A stretch of 64,000 bases of DNA from JAXGXJ01 sp963816155 (GTDB lineage Bacteria > Actinomycetota > Thermoleophilia > RBG-16-64-13), in assembly GCA_963816155.1 (NCBI GenBank), contig CAWFJE010000010.1, positions 248,001 to 312,000 on the forward strand, written 5' to 3'. Under the pieces are notes generated by a model. It was not told the origin of the DNA and did not search any database. It saw nothing but the letters and a program-made list of their open reading frames with translations. Shown here piece after piece: positions 20,122-28,432 of the stretch; the stretch's first letter is position 1; every line of letters begins with the position of its first letter. The position numbers and the translations under genes are program-made.

Positions 20122-21963
20122 ATGGTAGTCAAGGAAGCGATAACTCCGGCCCGTCTTGAGTACCTGCAGGCCGTGTGCCGGCTGACAGGATGCGAGGCGA
20201 AGAAGCCGGTATCGTTCGAGGAGATACGGGAGTACTTGGGCTTCGGTGAGGACGAGTCCGAGCGCTGCTGCGACTTCTGGACGAATAACGGTGCACTGGC
20301 GTGGACCACGTACGGGCATGTCGCCCTGACCCACGCCGGCGCTACCCGGGCGGGACAACTCGCCGGGGAGGAGGTCCTCTCCTCCATCCTGGGGCCGGCG
20401 TCCGCGCGGCCCGAAACAGAGCTCGCGCCGCATATGGACCGCGGGAACTCGGAACAGGCCGTAGTATCCGTCGTGATACCTGTCCTCAACGAAGCCCTCA
20501 CCATCGAGGCGCTCGTGCGCACGGTGAGCCAAAGCCCTCAGGTGCTGGAGGTCTTGGCGGTCGACGATGGTTCCATCGACGGCACGACCGAGGTGGCAGC
20601 CCGCGCGGGGGCCGTGGTTGTGACCAGCTCCATGCTGGGCAAGGGTGCCTCCATGGAAGACGGCCTGCGCGCTGCCTCGGGCGAGATCGTCCTCTTCGTG
20701 GACGGCGATCTGCTTGAGATACCGCGGGACTTGGTCGAGCGCATGACGGATCCCATCCGCCGCGGAGAGGCGGATCTGGTCGAGGCCCGGTTCACAACAA
20801 GCTCAAACGCTGTGACCATCCTGACCGCCCGCCCGCTGCTCAGCGCCTTCTTCCCCGAGCTGGCCGGATTCAGCCAGCCCCTGGGGGGCATAATGGCTGT
20901 CCGCCGCTCCCTGCTCGGGAACATCCGGCTGGAGAACGACTACGCGGTGGACATAGCCCTCCTCATCGACGCCGTCTCCAAAGGCGCGAAGGTAATCGAA
21001 GTGGACATCGGCCACGTCGACCACGAGACTCAGCCGCTCGAAGCGCAGGGAGACATCGCCAAGCAGGTGACCCGGGTGATCCTTGAACGTGCTTGGAGAT
21101 ACGAGCGCCTTAACATCAACCAGGTGCTTCATATGCAGGAGATTGAGCGGCGGGCTCGGGCCCAATCGCTTCCCGCCACATGCGCCACGCCTTCTTCGCG
21201 CCTGTGCGCACTGTTCGACATGGACGGTGTCCTCCTCGACGGAGACTTCGTGGTCGAATTGGCCGCGCGCGTGGGCGTCGAGTCCGATCTGGCGCACCTT
21301 ATGAACAGCGGGGTGCTGTCCGACGAGGAAAGAAGCCGCGCCATCGCCGCACTCTTCGTCGGGGTCTCTGTAGAGGTGTTCGAGGAGACCGCTCTCGCCA
21401 TCCCCCTCATGACGGGAGCCGTGGAGACCATCGTGGGGCTGCGTCAGGCCGGATACCGGGTCGGCATCGTGACCGACAGCTTCCACCTGGCGGCGGAGAT
21501 CGTCCGACGCAGGGTCTTTGCCGATTTCTGCGTGGCCCATGTACTGCATTTCCGCAACGGTGCTGCAACGGGCGAGATCACTCCAGCCCCCGCGATGGTC
21601 GACCCGCGCGGGTGTCGTGACCATTCGTGCTGCCAGTCGAATGTGGCTCGCTTCCTGGAGACCACTTCCGGCGTCGACCCGAAGCACACCCTGGCCGTAG
21701 GCAATGGCGACAACTACAGATGCATGCTGAGCACAGCCGGCATGTCGGTCGCGTTCAGGCCCAGGTCGGACGAGGTCGAACATGCGGCGCAGTACTGCAT
21801 CCGCGGCTCGCTGCTCGAGATCCTCGATCTGGTCGACGCCCATCCCGGTCCAGAAGCCGGTGACCGCGTATCCACCGCTGTCTCGCCGCCCCCGTCGGTA
21901 GAAGCATGGTCGAGCAGGCGGGCTGAGGCAGAACACGCCTCATGGCCGCCGATGTTAACCTGA
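20122..21963 (+). CDS. Winged-helix / GT2 glycosyltransferase / HAD phosphatase fusion
   Basis: A 613-residue three-domain protein. Residues about 10-85 resemble a winged helix. Residues about 115-340 form a GT-A glycosyltransferase: VVIPVLNEALTIE, VDDGSIDGT, and the metal-binding FVDGDLLEI. Residues about 365-575 form a SerB-like HAD phosphatase with D-M-D-G-V-L-L-D-G-D, V-T-D-S-F and a variant final motif G-N-G-D-N-Y where family members usually have a second Asp. A glycosyltransferase fused to a phosphatase suggests synthesis of a phosphorylated glycoside and its dephosphorylation in one chain, as in glucosyl/mannosyl-phosphoglycerate solute synthesis. This is inference from architecture. 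ATG 20122 has GGAAAGGTGA upstream; GTG 20119 is an alternative. Confidence 0.82.
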   Translation: MVVKEAITPARLEYLQAVCRLTGCEAKKPVSFEEIREYLGFGEDESERCCDFWTNNGALAWTTYGHVALTHAGATRAGQLAGEEVLSSILGPASARPETELAPHMDRGNSEQAVVSVVIPVLNEALTIEALVRTVSQSPQVLEVLAVDDGSIDGTTEVAARAGAVVVTSSMLGKGASMEDGLRAASGEIVLFVDGDLLEIPRDLVERMTDPIRRGEADLVEARFTTSSNAVTILTARPLLSAFFPELAGFSQPLGGIMAVRRSLLGNIRLENDYAVDIALLIDAVSKGAKVIEVDIGHVDHETQPLEAQGDIAKQVTRVILERAWRYERLNINQVLHMQEIERRARAQSLPATCATPSSRLCALFDMDGVLLDGDFVVELAARVGVESDLAHLMNSGVLSDEERSRAIAALFVGVSVEVFEETALAIPLMTGAVETIVGLRQAGYRVGIVTDSFHLAAEIVRRRVFADFCVAHVLHFRNGAATGEITPAPAMVDPRGCRDHSCCQSNVARFLETTSGVDPKHTLAVGNGDNYRCMLSTAGMSVAFRPRSDEVEHAAQYCIRGSLLEILDLVDAHPGPEAGDRVSTAVSPPPSVEAWSSRRAEAEHASWPPMLT

Positions 21964-21970
21964 CAGCGAC

Positions 21971-23305
21971 GTGACGATAGAGTTCGGCGAACAACTGAGC
22001 TTCTGGGCGCTCGCCCCCTTTGCCTGCATGCTGCTGGCGGTCGCCATCTTGCCCCTGGTGGCAGGGTCCTGGTTCCACCGCAACCGCAACAAGGCGATCG
22101 TGGCGCTCGTGCTCGGCGTTCCCACGGTCATCTACCTCGTGGCGGCGTTCGGCGCGACCGGACTCCATGAAGTGAGCATCGCCGCCGAAGAGTACGTGGG
22201 CTTCATCGTGCTCCTCTTCGCCCTCTACACGATCTCCGGCGGGATCTACTTGACGGGCAATCTGGTCGCCACCCCGCGCGTCAACCTGAGTTTCCTAGCC
22301 ATCGGCGCGCTCTTGGCCAACCTCATAGGGACCATGGGCGCATCAATGGTGCTCATCCGTCCCGTTCTGCGGGCCAACTCGGAACGCACTCACACCAGGC
22401 ATACGGTCATCTTCTTCATCTTCGCCGTCAGCAATATCGGGGGGATGCTCACTCCTCTCGGTGACCCGCCTCTCTTCCTCGGGTTCTTGCGCGGGGTCCC
22501 CTTCGCCTGGACCCTTGGCCTCTGGCCCCAGTGGCTGCTGGCGGTGTTCCTTGTCCTGGCCGTCTACCTGGCGGTCGAGACCCTTGCCTATCGGAAAGAA
22601 CCCGCCAAGGCTCTTGAATACGACGCCAAGGACTACGTCCCCATGAGGTTGAGGGGAGGGGTCAACGTTCTCCTCTTGGGCCTCGTGATCATCGTGATCC
22701 TGGCGTCAGAAGCCTTGATGGACTTCGGAGAGACGATCCACTTCCCCTTCGTGCGCGATCTGCTCCTCGTCTTGCTCGCGGCCATCTCGGTCAGGTTCGG
22801 CCCCCGGGGTCCGCGGGCATCCAATCACTTCTGTTGGGACCCCATCATAGAGGTGGCGATCATATTCGCCGGCATTTTTGCGACCATGATCCCGGCTCTA
22901 GCCCTCCTCGAGGCGCATGGAGCCAGCACCGGCCTCACCCAGCCCTGGCACTATTTCTGGTCCACCGGCCTCCTATCGGCCTTCCTGGATAACGCCCCCA
23001 CCTATCTGGCCTTCGCCTCCGTCGCCCAGGGTCAGGTGGACGTGGCCTCGATAGGGGCACTGACGTCGGAGCAGATCGTCCCGAGTCTGGGCCTGGCGCC
23101 CGCCGACCTCCTCACCGCCATCTCCTGCGGAGCCGTGATGATGGGAGCTCTCACCTACATCGGCAACGCCCCCAACTTCACCGTCAAGTGTGTCGCCGAG
23201 AGTTCCGGGATGAAGATGCCCTCCTTCTTGGGCTTCATGGGGTACTCGCTGGTGGTGCTCATCCCCATATTTGCGGTGGTGACGGTCGTCTTCTTCCTCA
23301 TCTGA
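21971..23305 (+). CDS. Ion transporter, NhaD/CitM-like (sodium:proton antiporter family)
   Basis: A 444-residue integral membrane protein with about 11-12 hydrophobic segments. Landmarks are IGALLANLIGTMGASM, SNIGGMLTPLGDPPLF and, near the end, SAFLDNAPTYLAF and GALTYIGNAPNF; duplicated N-(A/I)-(P/G) elements are typical of the ion transporter superfamily including NhaD and ArsB. It likely exchanges Na+ or moves a small anion. It starts with GTG 7 nt after the stop of the glycosyltransferase fusion and has no good ribosome site, so translation is probably coupled. The pairing with a possible compatible-solute enzyme hints at osmotic or ion stress, which is inference. Confidence 0.85.
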   Translation: MTIEFGEQLSFWALAPFACMLLAVAILPLVAGSWFHRNRNKAIVALVLGVPTVIYLVAAFGATGLHEVSIAAEEYVGFIVLLFALYTISGGIYLTGNLVATPRVNLSFLAIGALLANLIGTMGASMVLIRPVLRANSERTHTRHTVIFFIFAVSNIGGMLTPLGDPPLFLGFLRGVPFAWTLGLWPQWLLAVFLVLAVYLAVETLAYRKEPAKALEYDAKDYVPMRLRGGVNVLLLGLVIIVILASEALMDFGETIHFPFVRDLLLVLLAAISVRFGPRGPRASNHFCWDPIIEVAIIFAGIFATMIPALALLEAHGASTGLTQPWHYFWSTGLLSAFLDNAPTYLAFASVAQGQVDVASIGALTSEQIVPSLGLAPADLLTAISCGAVMMGALTYIGNAPNFTVKCVAESSGMKMPSFLGFMGYSLVVLIPIFAVVTVVFFLI

Positions 23306-23316
23306 GCCTCGCCCGT

Positions 23317-23444
23317 GCCCGCGGGGGTCGTGTGCCCGCCGAGCTTGCCGCCCACGGGTGTGGGGCGCGCGAGGCGGGGCCGGCGGCGCGGCGTCTCCTG
23401 TCGCCAGACTGCCGGCGCGAGACAGGGATGCGACCCCCGCGGGC
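23317..23444. repeat. Long-armed inverted repeat between convergent genes
   Basis: A perfect 14-nt inverted repeat (arms 23317-23330 and 23431-23444, core CCCGCGGGGGTCG) encloses 100 nt of very GC-rich sequence in the gap between the ion transporter and the convergent uvrB. Its right arm ends 11 nt before the uvrB stop. It may act as a bidirectional transcription barrier; no T-tract follows. Confidence 0.5.
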
Positions 23445-23454
23445 CCACTCACTG

Positions 23455-25455
23455 CTACGAGGGCCTGCCCAGACGCGCCAGTTCGCGCGCCAGGTCTTTG
23501 ATCTCATCCCGCAGCCGCGCGGCATATTCGAAGCGCAGGTCCTCCGCAGCCTCGAACATCTCTTCCTCGAGCGTGGCCATGAGCTTCGCGATCTCTTCCA
23601 ACGACATCTCCTCGCCCCGCGCCGTCCGTCTCCGCTCCTTGTAGGGCACGCTACCGCTGATGCCCAGCAGTTCGGCTATATCGGACACGCCCTTGATGAT
23701 GGTCCGAGGCTCGATGCCGTGTTCTTCGTTGAACAACATCTGCGCCGCCCGCCGGCGTTCGGTCTCTCCGAGGGCCTTGTCCATGGCTGCAGTGCGCTTG
23801 TCCGCATACATGATGACCGTTCCGTCCACGTTGCGCGCCGCCCGGCCGATGGTCTGGATGAGAGCCGTCTCTCCCCGGAGAAACCCCTCTTTGTCGGCGT
23901 CAAGGATGGCCACCAAGGTGACCTCAGGAAGGTCAAGACCCTCCCGCAGCAGGTTGATGCCCACAAGCACGTCCACTTCTCCGAGCCGCAACTCCCGGAC
24001 GGTGCGGATGCGTTCCAGCGTGTCGACCTCCGAATGCAGATAACGGACCTTGAAGCCCATCTCCAGGAGGTAGTCGGTAAGGTCTTCGGCCATCCTCTTG
24101 GTGAGTGTGGTCACCAACGTCCGCTGCCCCTTCTCCACTCGCGCACGGATCTCGTTCATCAGATCGTCGATCTGATGGTGGGTGGGCCGCACTTCCACCA
24201 CCGGGTCGATCAGTCCGGTGGGGCGCACCAGCTGTTCCACCACCTGGCTGGAGACGGAGATCTCCCACTGTCCCGGTGTGGCCGACACGAAGACCACTTG
24301 CGGTACGCGCTGCATGAACTCCTCGAAACGCAGGGGACGGTTGTCCATGGCCGAGGGCAGACGAAAGCCGTGTTCCACCAGCATGGTCTTACGGCTGCGA
24401 TCCCCTTCGTACATGGCGTGCAGTTGTGGCACGGTCATATGGGATTCGTCTATAAACGCGACGAAGTCTTCGGGAAAGAAGTCCAGCAATGTGTACGGAG
24501 GCTCTCCCGGCCGCCTACCTGCCAAGATGCGCGAGTAGTTCTCTATGCCGTTGCAGTAGCCCAGCTCCCTCAGCATCTCCATGTCGTACTGCGTCCGCTG
24601 GCGCAGACGGAAGGCCTCCAGCTGTTTGCCGTGCGCCTCCAACTCGGCTACGCGTTGCTCCAATTCATCCGCTATCTCCCCCAGGGAGCGCTCAATGGCG
24701 TCCTCGCTGGTGACGAAATGGGTGGCGGGATAGATGGCCGTATTCGGCAGGCGGGCGAAGACATCCTGGGTGACCGGGTCGACCTTGGCGATCTCCTCCA
24801 CCCGGTCTCCCCACAGGCTCACGCGCAGAGCGTAGTCGTCGTAGGCGGGCCATACTTCGAAGCTGTCTCCCCGCACTCGGAACTTCCCCCGGCTGAAGCC
24901 CATATCGTTGCGTTCGTAGTGGATCTTGACCAACTTCGCCAAGACCTCGTCGCGGCTAACCTCGTCCCCCTCCTTGAGCAGCACCACTTGCCCCAGGTAT
25001 TCGGCCGGCGAGCCCAGACCGTAGATGCAGGAGACCGACGCCACGATGACCACGTCACGCCGCATGAGCAGACTGCTGGTGGCCGCGTGTCGCAGCCGAT
25101 CGATCTCCTGATTGATGGAGGAGTCTTTCTCGATGTAGGTGTCACTCGCGGGCAGATAGGCCTCAGGCTGGTAGTAGTCGTAGTAGGAGACGAAATACTC
25201 CACCGCGTTGTCGGGGAGGAACTCCCGAAACTCGTTGCACAATTGGGCCGCAAGGGTCTTGTTGGGCGCCATGACCAAGGCGGGTCTTCCGACCTGGGCG
25301 ATGATGTTGGCCATGGTGAAGGTCTTGCCCGATCCGGTCACGCCCAAGAGCGTCTGAAAGCCGTCTCCCCGCTTCAGCCCTTGGGAGAGCGCCTCGACGG
25401 CCTCAGGCTGGTCGCCCTTGAGATCGTACTCCGCCCTGACGTTGAAGACGTTCAC
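23455..25455 (-). CDS. uvrB: Excinuclease ABC subunit B
   Basis: A 666-residue nucleotide excision repair helicase-like protein, normal length. Walker A GVTGSGKT is near residue 39, the beta-hairpin region YYDYYQPEAYLP near 92, the DEAD-type box appears as IDESH near 340, and the helicase motif TIGRAARN near 540. The C-terminal UVR motif for UvrC contact is at about 630-665. It loads on damaged DNA with UvrA. The start is GTG at 25455 overlapping the TGA of the upstream lytic transglycosylase gene. Last gene of a coaE-SLT-uvrB unit. Confidence 0.97.
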   Translation of the reverse strand: MNVFNVRAEYDLKGDQPEAVEALSQGLKRGDGFQTLLGVTGSGKTFTMANIIAQVGRPALVMAPNKTLAAQLCNEFREFLPDNAVEYFVSYYDYYQPEAYLPASDTYIEKDSSINQEIDRLRHAATSSLLMRRDVVIVASVSCIYGLGSPAEYLGQVVLLKEGDEVSRDEVLAKLVKIHYERNDMGFSRGKFRVRGDSFEVWPAYDDYALRVSLWGDRVEEIAKVDPVTQDVFARLPNTAIYPATHFVTSEDAIERSLGEIADELEQRVAELEAHGKQLEAFRLRQRTQYDMEMLRELGYCNGIENYSRILAGRRPGEPPYTLLDFFPEDFVAFIDESHMTVPQLHAMYEGDRSRKTMLVEHGFRLPSAMDNRPLRFEEFMQRVPQVVFVSATPGQWEISVSSQVVEQLVRPTGLIDPVVEVRPTHHQIDDLMNEIRARVEKGQRTLVTTLTKRMAEDLTDYLLEMGFKVRYLHSEVDTLERIRTVRELRLGEVDVLVGINLLREGLDLPEVTLVAILDADKEGFLRGETALIQTIGRAARNVDGTVIMYADKRTAAMDKALGETERRRAAQMLFNEEHGIEPRTIIKGVSDIAELLGISGSVPYKERRRTARGEEMSLEEIAKLMATLEEEMFEAAEDLRFEYAARLRDEIKDLARELARLGRPS

Positions 25456-26078
25456 ACTGGGCCACTCCGGCCGAAGATGTCGGGATGGACCCGTCTGTAA
25501 AGGTCGAGTGACTCCTCGACTCGCAGAACGAAGGTCCTGGTCTCAGGGAAGCGCACATCCTCCAGGCCCAGACTCCCACCCTCGGCGGCCGACACCCATT
25601 CGCCCACTATGCCCTGGCCGGCATTGTAGGCCGCTATGGCAGCGCGCTGGTCGCCCTCGAACCGTCTCAGTAGGAAGGCAAGGTAGAAGGCCCCCAGTTC
25701 CAGGCTGTCGTCCGGGTCGGTGAGGTCGACCTCCGTGCCGCCCTTCCAGCTGTCGAGTCCCACGATCCACTCAGCAGTGGTGGGCAGAAGCTGCATCAGC
25801 CCCACCGCGCCCGCGTGGGAGACCGCCTCGGGGTCGTACCCACTCTCAGTGCGCACCACCGCAGCTACGAGATACGGGTCGACATCGTACTTCTCGGCCG
25901 CGCGCCGGATGCCATCCTGATACTCGATGGGATACACACGCTGGCTGACACCTGGCACGACCGCGGCCTTCGCCACGACCAAGTAGATGAGAAGCGCCAC
26001 GAGCGCGAAGACCACCAGCGCCGCTCCGAGCAAGATGCGCCGCGACCTCGAGCCGCGGCGCACTTCATAGACCCTCAT
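25452..26078 (-). CDS. Membrane-anchored lytic transglycosylase (SLT, GH23)
   Basis: A 208-residue Slt70-like murein hydrolase. One N-terminal transmembrane helix (about 15-38) anchors it; the catalytic domain follows. The catalytic glutamate is in V-R-T-E-S-G-Y near residue 77, followed by SHAGAVGLMQLLP and later AIAAYNAGQG, the standard SLT motifs. It would cleave glycan strands outside the membrane. Its ATG overlaps the coaE stop (ATGA) and its stop overlaps the uvrB GTG, so the three genes are translationally linked, an arrangement seen in several Gram-positive lineages. Confidence 0.93.
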   Translation of the reverse strand: MRVYEVRRGSRSRRILLGAALVVFALVALLIYLVVAKAAVVPGVSQRVYPIEYQDGIRRAAEKYDVDPYLVAAVVRTESGYDPEAVSHAGAVGLMQLLPTTAEWIVGLDSWKGGTEVDLTDPDDSLELGAFYLAFLLRRFEGDQRAAIAAYNAGQGIVGEWVSAAEGGSLGLEDVRFPETRTFVLRVEESLDLYRRVHPDIFGRSGPV

Positions 26079-26776
26079 GGTCGGGTGCCCACAGGCAGTG
26101 CGGCCGCCCGGGCGTAGGCGCTGCGCACGAACGTGCGCAGCGCCGCCACATCACCTTCATTGTGAAAGACCAGGTCGCTCCCCGTCACCCGTTCCTCGGT
26201 CGTGGCCTGTAAGCGCTCGAACTCCTCGAAGTCCTCCCGTCGGGTGCGATGAGCCGAGCGCCGCATGCGTTCCTCTACTGGGGCCTCCACCGTGACGATG
26301 AGGTCGAACAGATGCTCGAGTCCCGCCTCGAAGAGGAGAGGCACCTCGCACACCACCACAGACCCAGCGGGCGCTCCGCGCACGAACTGCTCGATCTCTG
26401 CCGCCACCAGGGGGTGAGCGATCTCCTCGAGCCCGCGCAACCCTTCGTTACTACTCCTCGCCGACGCCCCCAGACTGCCTCGGTCCACGTCTCCGTCCGG
26501 TCCGATGATCCCGGGGCCGAAGCGTTCCACAAGGCGGGCCACCAGCGCGGGCTGGAGATAAAGGTCGTGCACAATCTGGTCGGACGACAAAGTGAGAGCG
26601 CCCGACTCGGCGAACAGGCTGAGTGCCGTGCTCTTGCCGGCACCGATGCCTCCGGTCAGGCCCACGGCGACCGCCCTACGCTGGGTTTCGGGAACCCCTT
26701 CGCTCCCCGCACGAGCGGAAGGCACCGCTGCGGTGCGGCCCGACTGGGGAGCAAGATGATCGTTGTTTCCGGACAT
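26075..26776 (-). CDS. coaE: Dephospho-CoA kinase
   Basis: A 233-residue P-loop kinase catalysing the last step of CoA synthesis. The P-loop G-L-T-G-G-I-G-A-G-K-S-T lies near residue 40 after a roughly 35-residue N-terminal extension; SSDQIVHDL and VCEVPLLFEAGLEHLFD are the substrate and lid motifs. The ATG at 26776 has GGAGGG four nt upstream. The extension is longer than in most CoaE proteins, but no in-frame start nearer the P-loop has a better ribosome site. First gene of the unit with the lytic transglycosylase and uvrB. Confidence 0.95.
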   Translation of the reverse strand: MSGNNDHLAPQSGRTAAVPSARAGSEGVPETQRRAVAVGLTGGIGAGKSTALSLFAESGALTLSSDQIVHDLYLQPALVARLVERFGPGIIGPDGDVDRGSLGASARSSNEGLRGLEEIAHPLVAAEIEQFVRGAPAGSVVVCEVPLLFEAGLEHLFDLIVTVEAPVEERMRRSAHRTRREDFEEFERLQATTEERVTGSDLVFHNEGDVAALRTFVRSAYARAAALPVGTRP

Positions 26777-26788
26777 CCCGCCCTCCGG

Positions 26789-26819
26789 GAAGAAACAGGG
26801 GGCGCCCTCAGGCGCCCCC
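26789..26819 (-). terminator. Rho-independent terminator of rpsA
   Basis: On the minus strand GGGGGCGCC and GGCGCCCCC form a nine-pair stem with a four-base loop, followed by TGTTTCTT. It lies 30 nt after the rpsA stop and just before coaE. Confidence 0.88.
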
Positions 26820-26849
26820 TCATGTAGCAAGACAGGACTTCGGGACCGA

Positions 26850-28310
26850 TCAGGCGGGAGCTACCTCTTCCCCGGCCTCTTCTTCCGATCCCTCTTCACT
26901 CTCGGGGGCGACGTCCGCCGCTATCGGCTCTTCAGGCTCGGCCTCAGGGGCCACCGGTTCCTCGGCTGCCTCCTCCTCGTCTTCAGCTTCGGCTTCCACT
27001 TGCGCCTCGACCGGCGCCTCTACTTCGGCTTCCACTTCAGCCTCGACTGCGGACTCTGCTTCCGACTCGACCTCGGCTGAAGCTTCGGCCTCTTCTTCCA
27101 ACATGTCCTCGTCCATCAAGGTCTCTTCATCGGACAGAGCGTCCGCGTCTTCCTCATCTTCGTCACCGAGAGCGTCCTCATGGATGCGGTACTCCGGCTC
27201 AAGCCGTTTGAGGCTGAGCGACAAACGACGTCTCTCCGGGTCGATCTCGATGATCTTCACGTTGACGTCCTGGCCCGGACGAACGATCTCTGAAGGGTCT
27301 TCAACGTGGTGCTGAGCAAGCTCGGAGATATGGATGAGACCCTCCACCCCTTCTTCGATCTCTACGAAGGCACCGAACGAGACCAACTTCGTGACCCGCC
27401 CGTGGACGATCTCGTTGATCTGGCGGTTCTCGAACACCTGCTGCCAGGGGTCTTTCTGCGTCTGCTTGAGCCCCAGAGAGATGCGCTGCCGTTCACGGTC
27501 GATATCGAGCACGCGCACTGTGACCTTCTGGCTGATGGTAAGCACCTCAGAAGGATGATTGACGTGGCTCCAGGAAAGCTCGGAGATATGGATGAGGCCG
27601 TCGATACCCTCCAAGTCCACGAAGGCTCCGAAGTCGACGATGTTGGAGATGGTACCCGTGACCAGATCGCCCACGTTCATGCGGTCGAGGATCTGCTCCC
27701 GCACGCCCCGGCGCTCTTCCTCCAGCACCGCACGCCGGCTGAGCACGACGTTGTTGCGGAAGCGGTTGAGTTCGATCACACGGCATTCGAGTGTCTGGCC
27801 GAGGAACTCGTCCAGATCGGCCACCCGACGGATGTCGACGAGGGAGGCAGGTAGGAAGCCGCGCACGCCGAGATCGATGATGAGGCCGCCTTTGACCACC
27901 TCGATGACGCTGCCCGACACGGGAGTGCCCTCTTCGGCCGCCTTCTCGATCCGTTGCCAGGCCCGTTCGAAGCGAGCCCTTTTGCGCGAGAGGATGAGGC
28001 GCCCGTCGGCATCTTCCTTGGTGAGGACGAGGGCGTCGACAACATCGCCTATGGATACCTCTTCAGCGGGATCCACCGACTTTCTTATCGACAACTCATT
28101 CGCGGGGACCACGCCCTCGCTCTTGTAGCCGATATCGACCAGGACCTCGTCCTTGTCGACTCGCACCACAGTGCCGGTTACGATATCCCCCTCTTCGAAC
28201 GTCATGATCGTGGCGTCGTAATTGGGAACCATCTTCCCATCGACCTCGATCATGAGATCCTGACCGCCCTGCAGTGTTTGTACGCCTTCGTCGGTGTGTT
28301 CGTCTGACAT
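26850..28310 (-). CDS. rpsA: 30S ribosomal protein S1
   Basis: A 486-residue protein with four S1 RNA-binding domains (about 37-106, 124-190, 207-276, 292-361), as in actinobacterial and other Gram-positive S1 proteins. Domains 3 and 4 show the canonical VDFGAFVDLEG and VSFGAFVEIEEG with GLIHISELS. The C-terminal 115 residues form a very acidic Glu/Ala-rich tail with imperfect repeats, of unclear role. The ATG at 28310 gives M-S-D-E-H; the frame extends to 28394 but the promoter lies in that extension. It is a single gene between its own promoter and terminator. Confidence 0.95.
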   Translation of the reverse strand: MSDEHTDEGVQTLQGGQDLMIEVDGKMVPNYDATIMTFEEGDIVTGTVVRVDKDEVLVDIGYKSEGVVPANELSIRKSVDPAEEVSIGDVVDALVLTKEDADGRLILSRKRARFERAWQRIEKAAEEGTPVSGSVIEVVKGGLIIDLGVRGFLPASLVDIRRVADLDEFLGQTLECRVIELNRFRNNVVLSRRAVLEEERRGVREQILDRMNVGDLVTGTISNIVDFGAFVDLEGIDGLIHISELSWSHVNHPSEVLTISQKVTVRVLDIDRERQRISLGLKQTQKDPWQQVFENRQINEIVHGRVTKLVSFGAFVEIEEGVEGLIHISELAQHHVEDPSEIVRPGQDVNVKIIEIDPERRRLSLSLKRLEPEYRIHEDALGDEDEEDADALSDEETLMDEDMLEEEAEASAEVESEAESAVEAEVEAEVEAPVEAQVEAEAEDEEEAAEEPVAPEAEPEEPIAADVAPESEEGSEEEAGEEVAPA

Positions 28311-28376
28311 GTGGTTTCCGTTTCCCTTCCCCAAGGAATGCGCGCGTATCTTGCCGCGCCGCGCCGTTGTGGGCGT

Positions 28377-28404
28377 AGTATACCTAGGCCACAAGGAAAT
28401 ACAA
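28377..28404 (-). promoter_or_regulatory. Putative rpsA promoter
   Basis: On the minus strand TTGTAT (28404-28399) and TATACT (28382-28377) are separated by 16 nt. The predicted mRNA has a leader of about 60 nt before the rpsA ATG. Confidence 0.55.
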
Positions 28405-28432
28405 CATGAGACGCTGGGTTATGAGGCGCCGG

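Noticed and set aside
23188..25500. 770-codon plus-strand frame opposite uvrB
   Set aside because: Antisense shadow in a GC-rich gene; composition is Arg/His/Leu-rich without domains, while uvrB is unmistakable.
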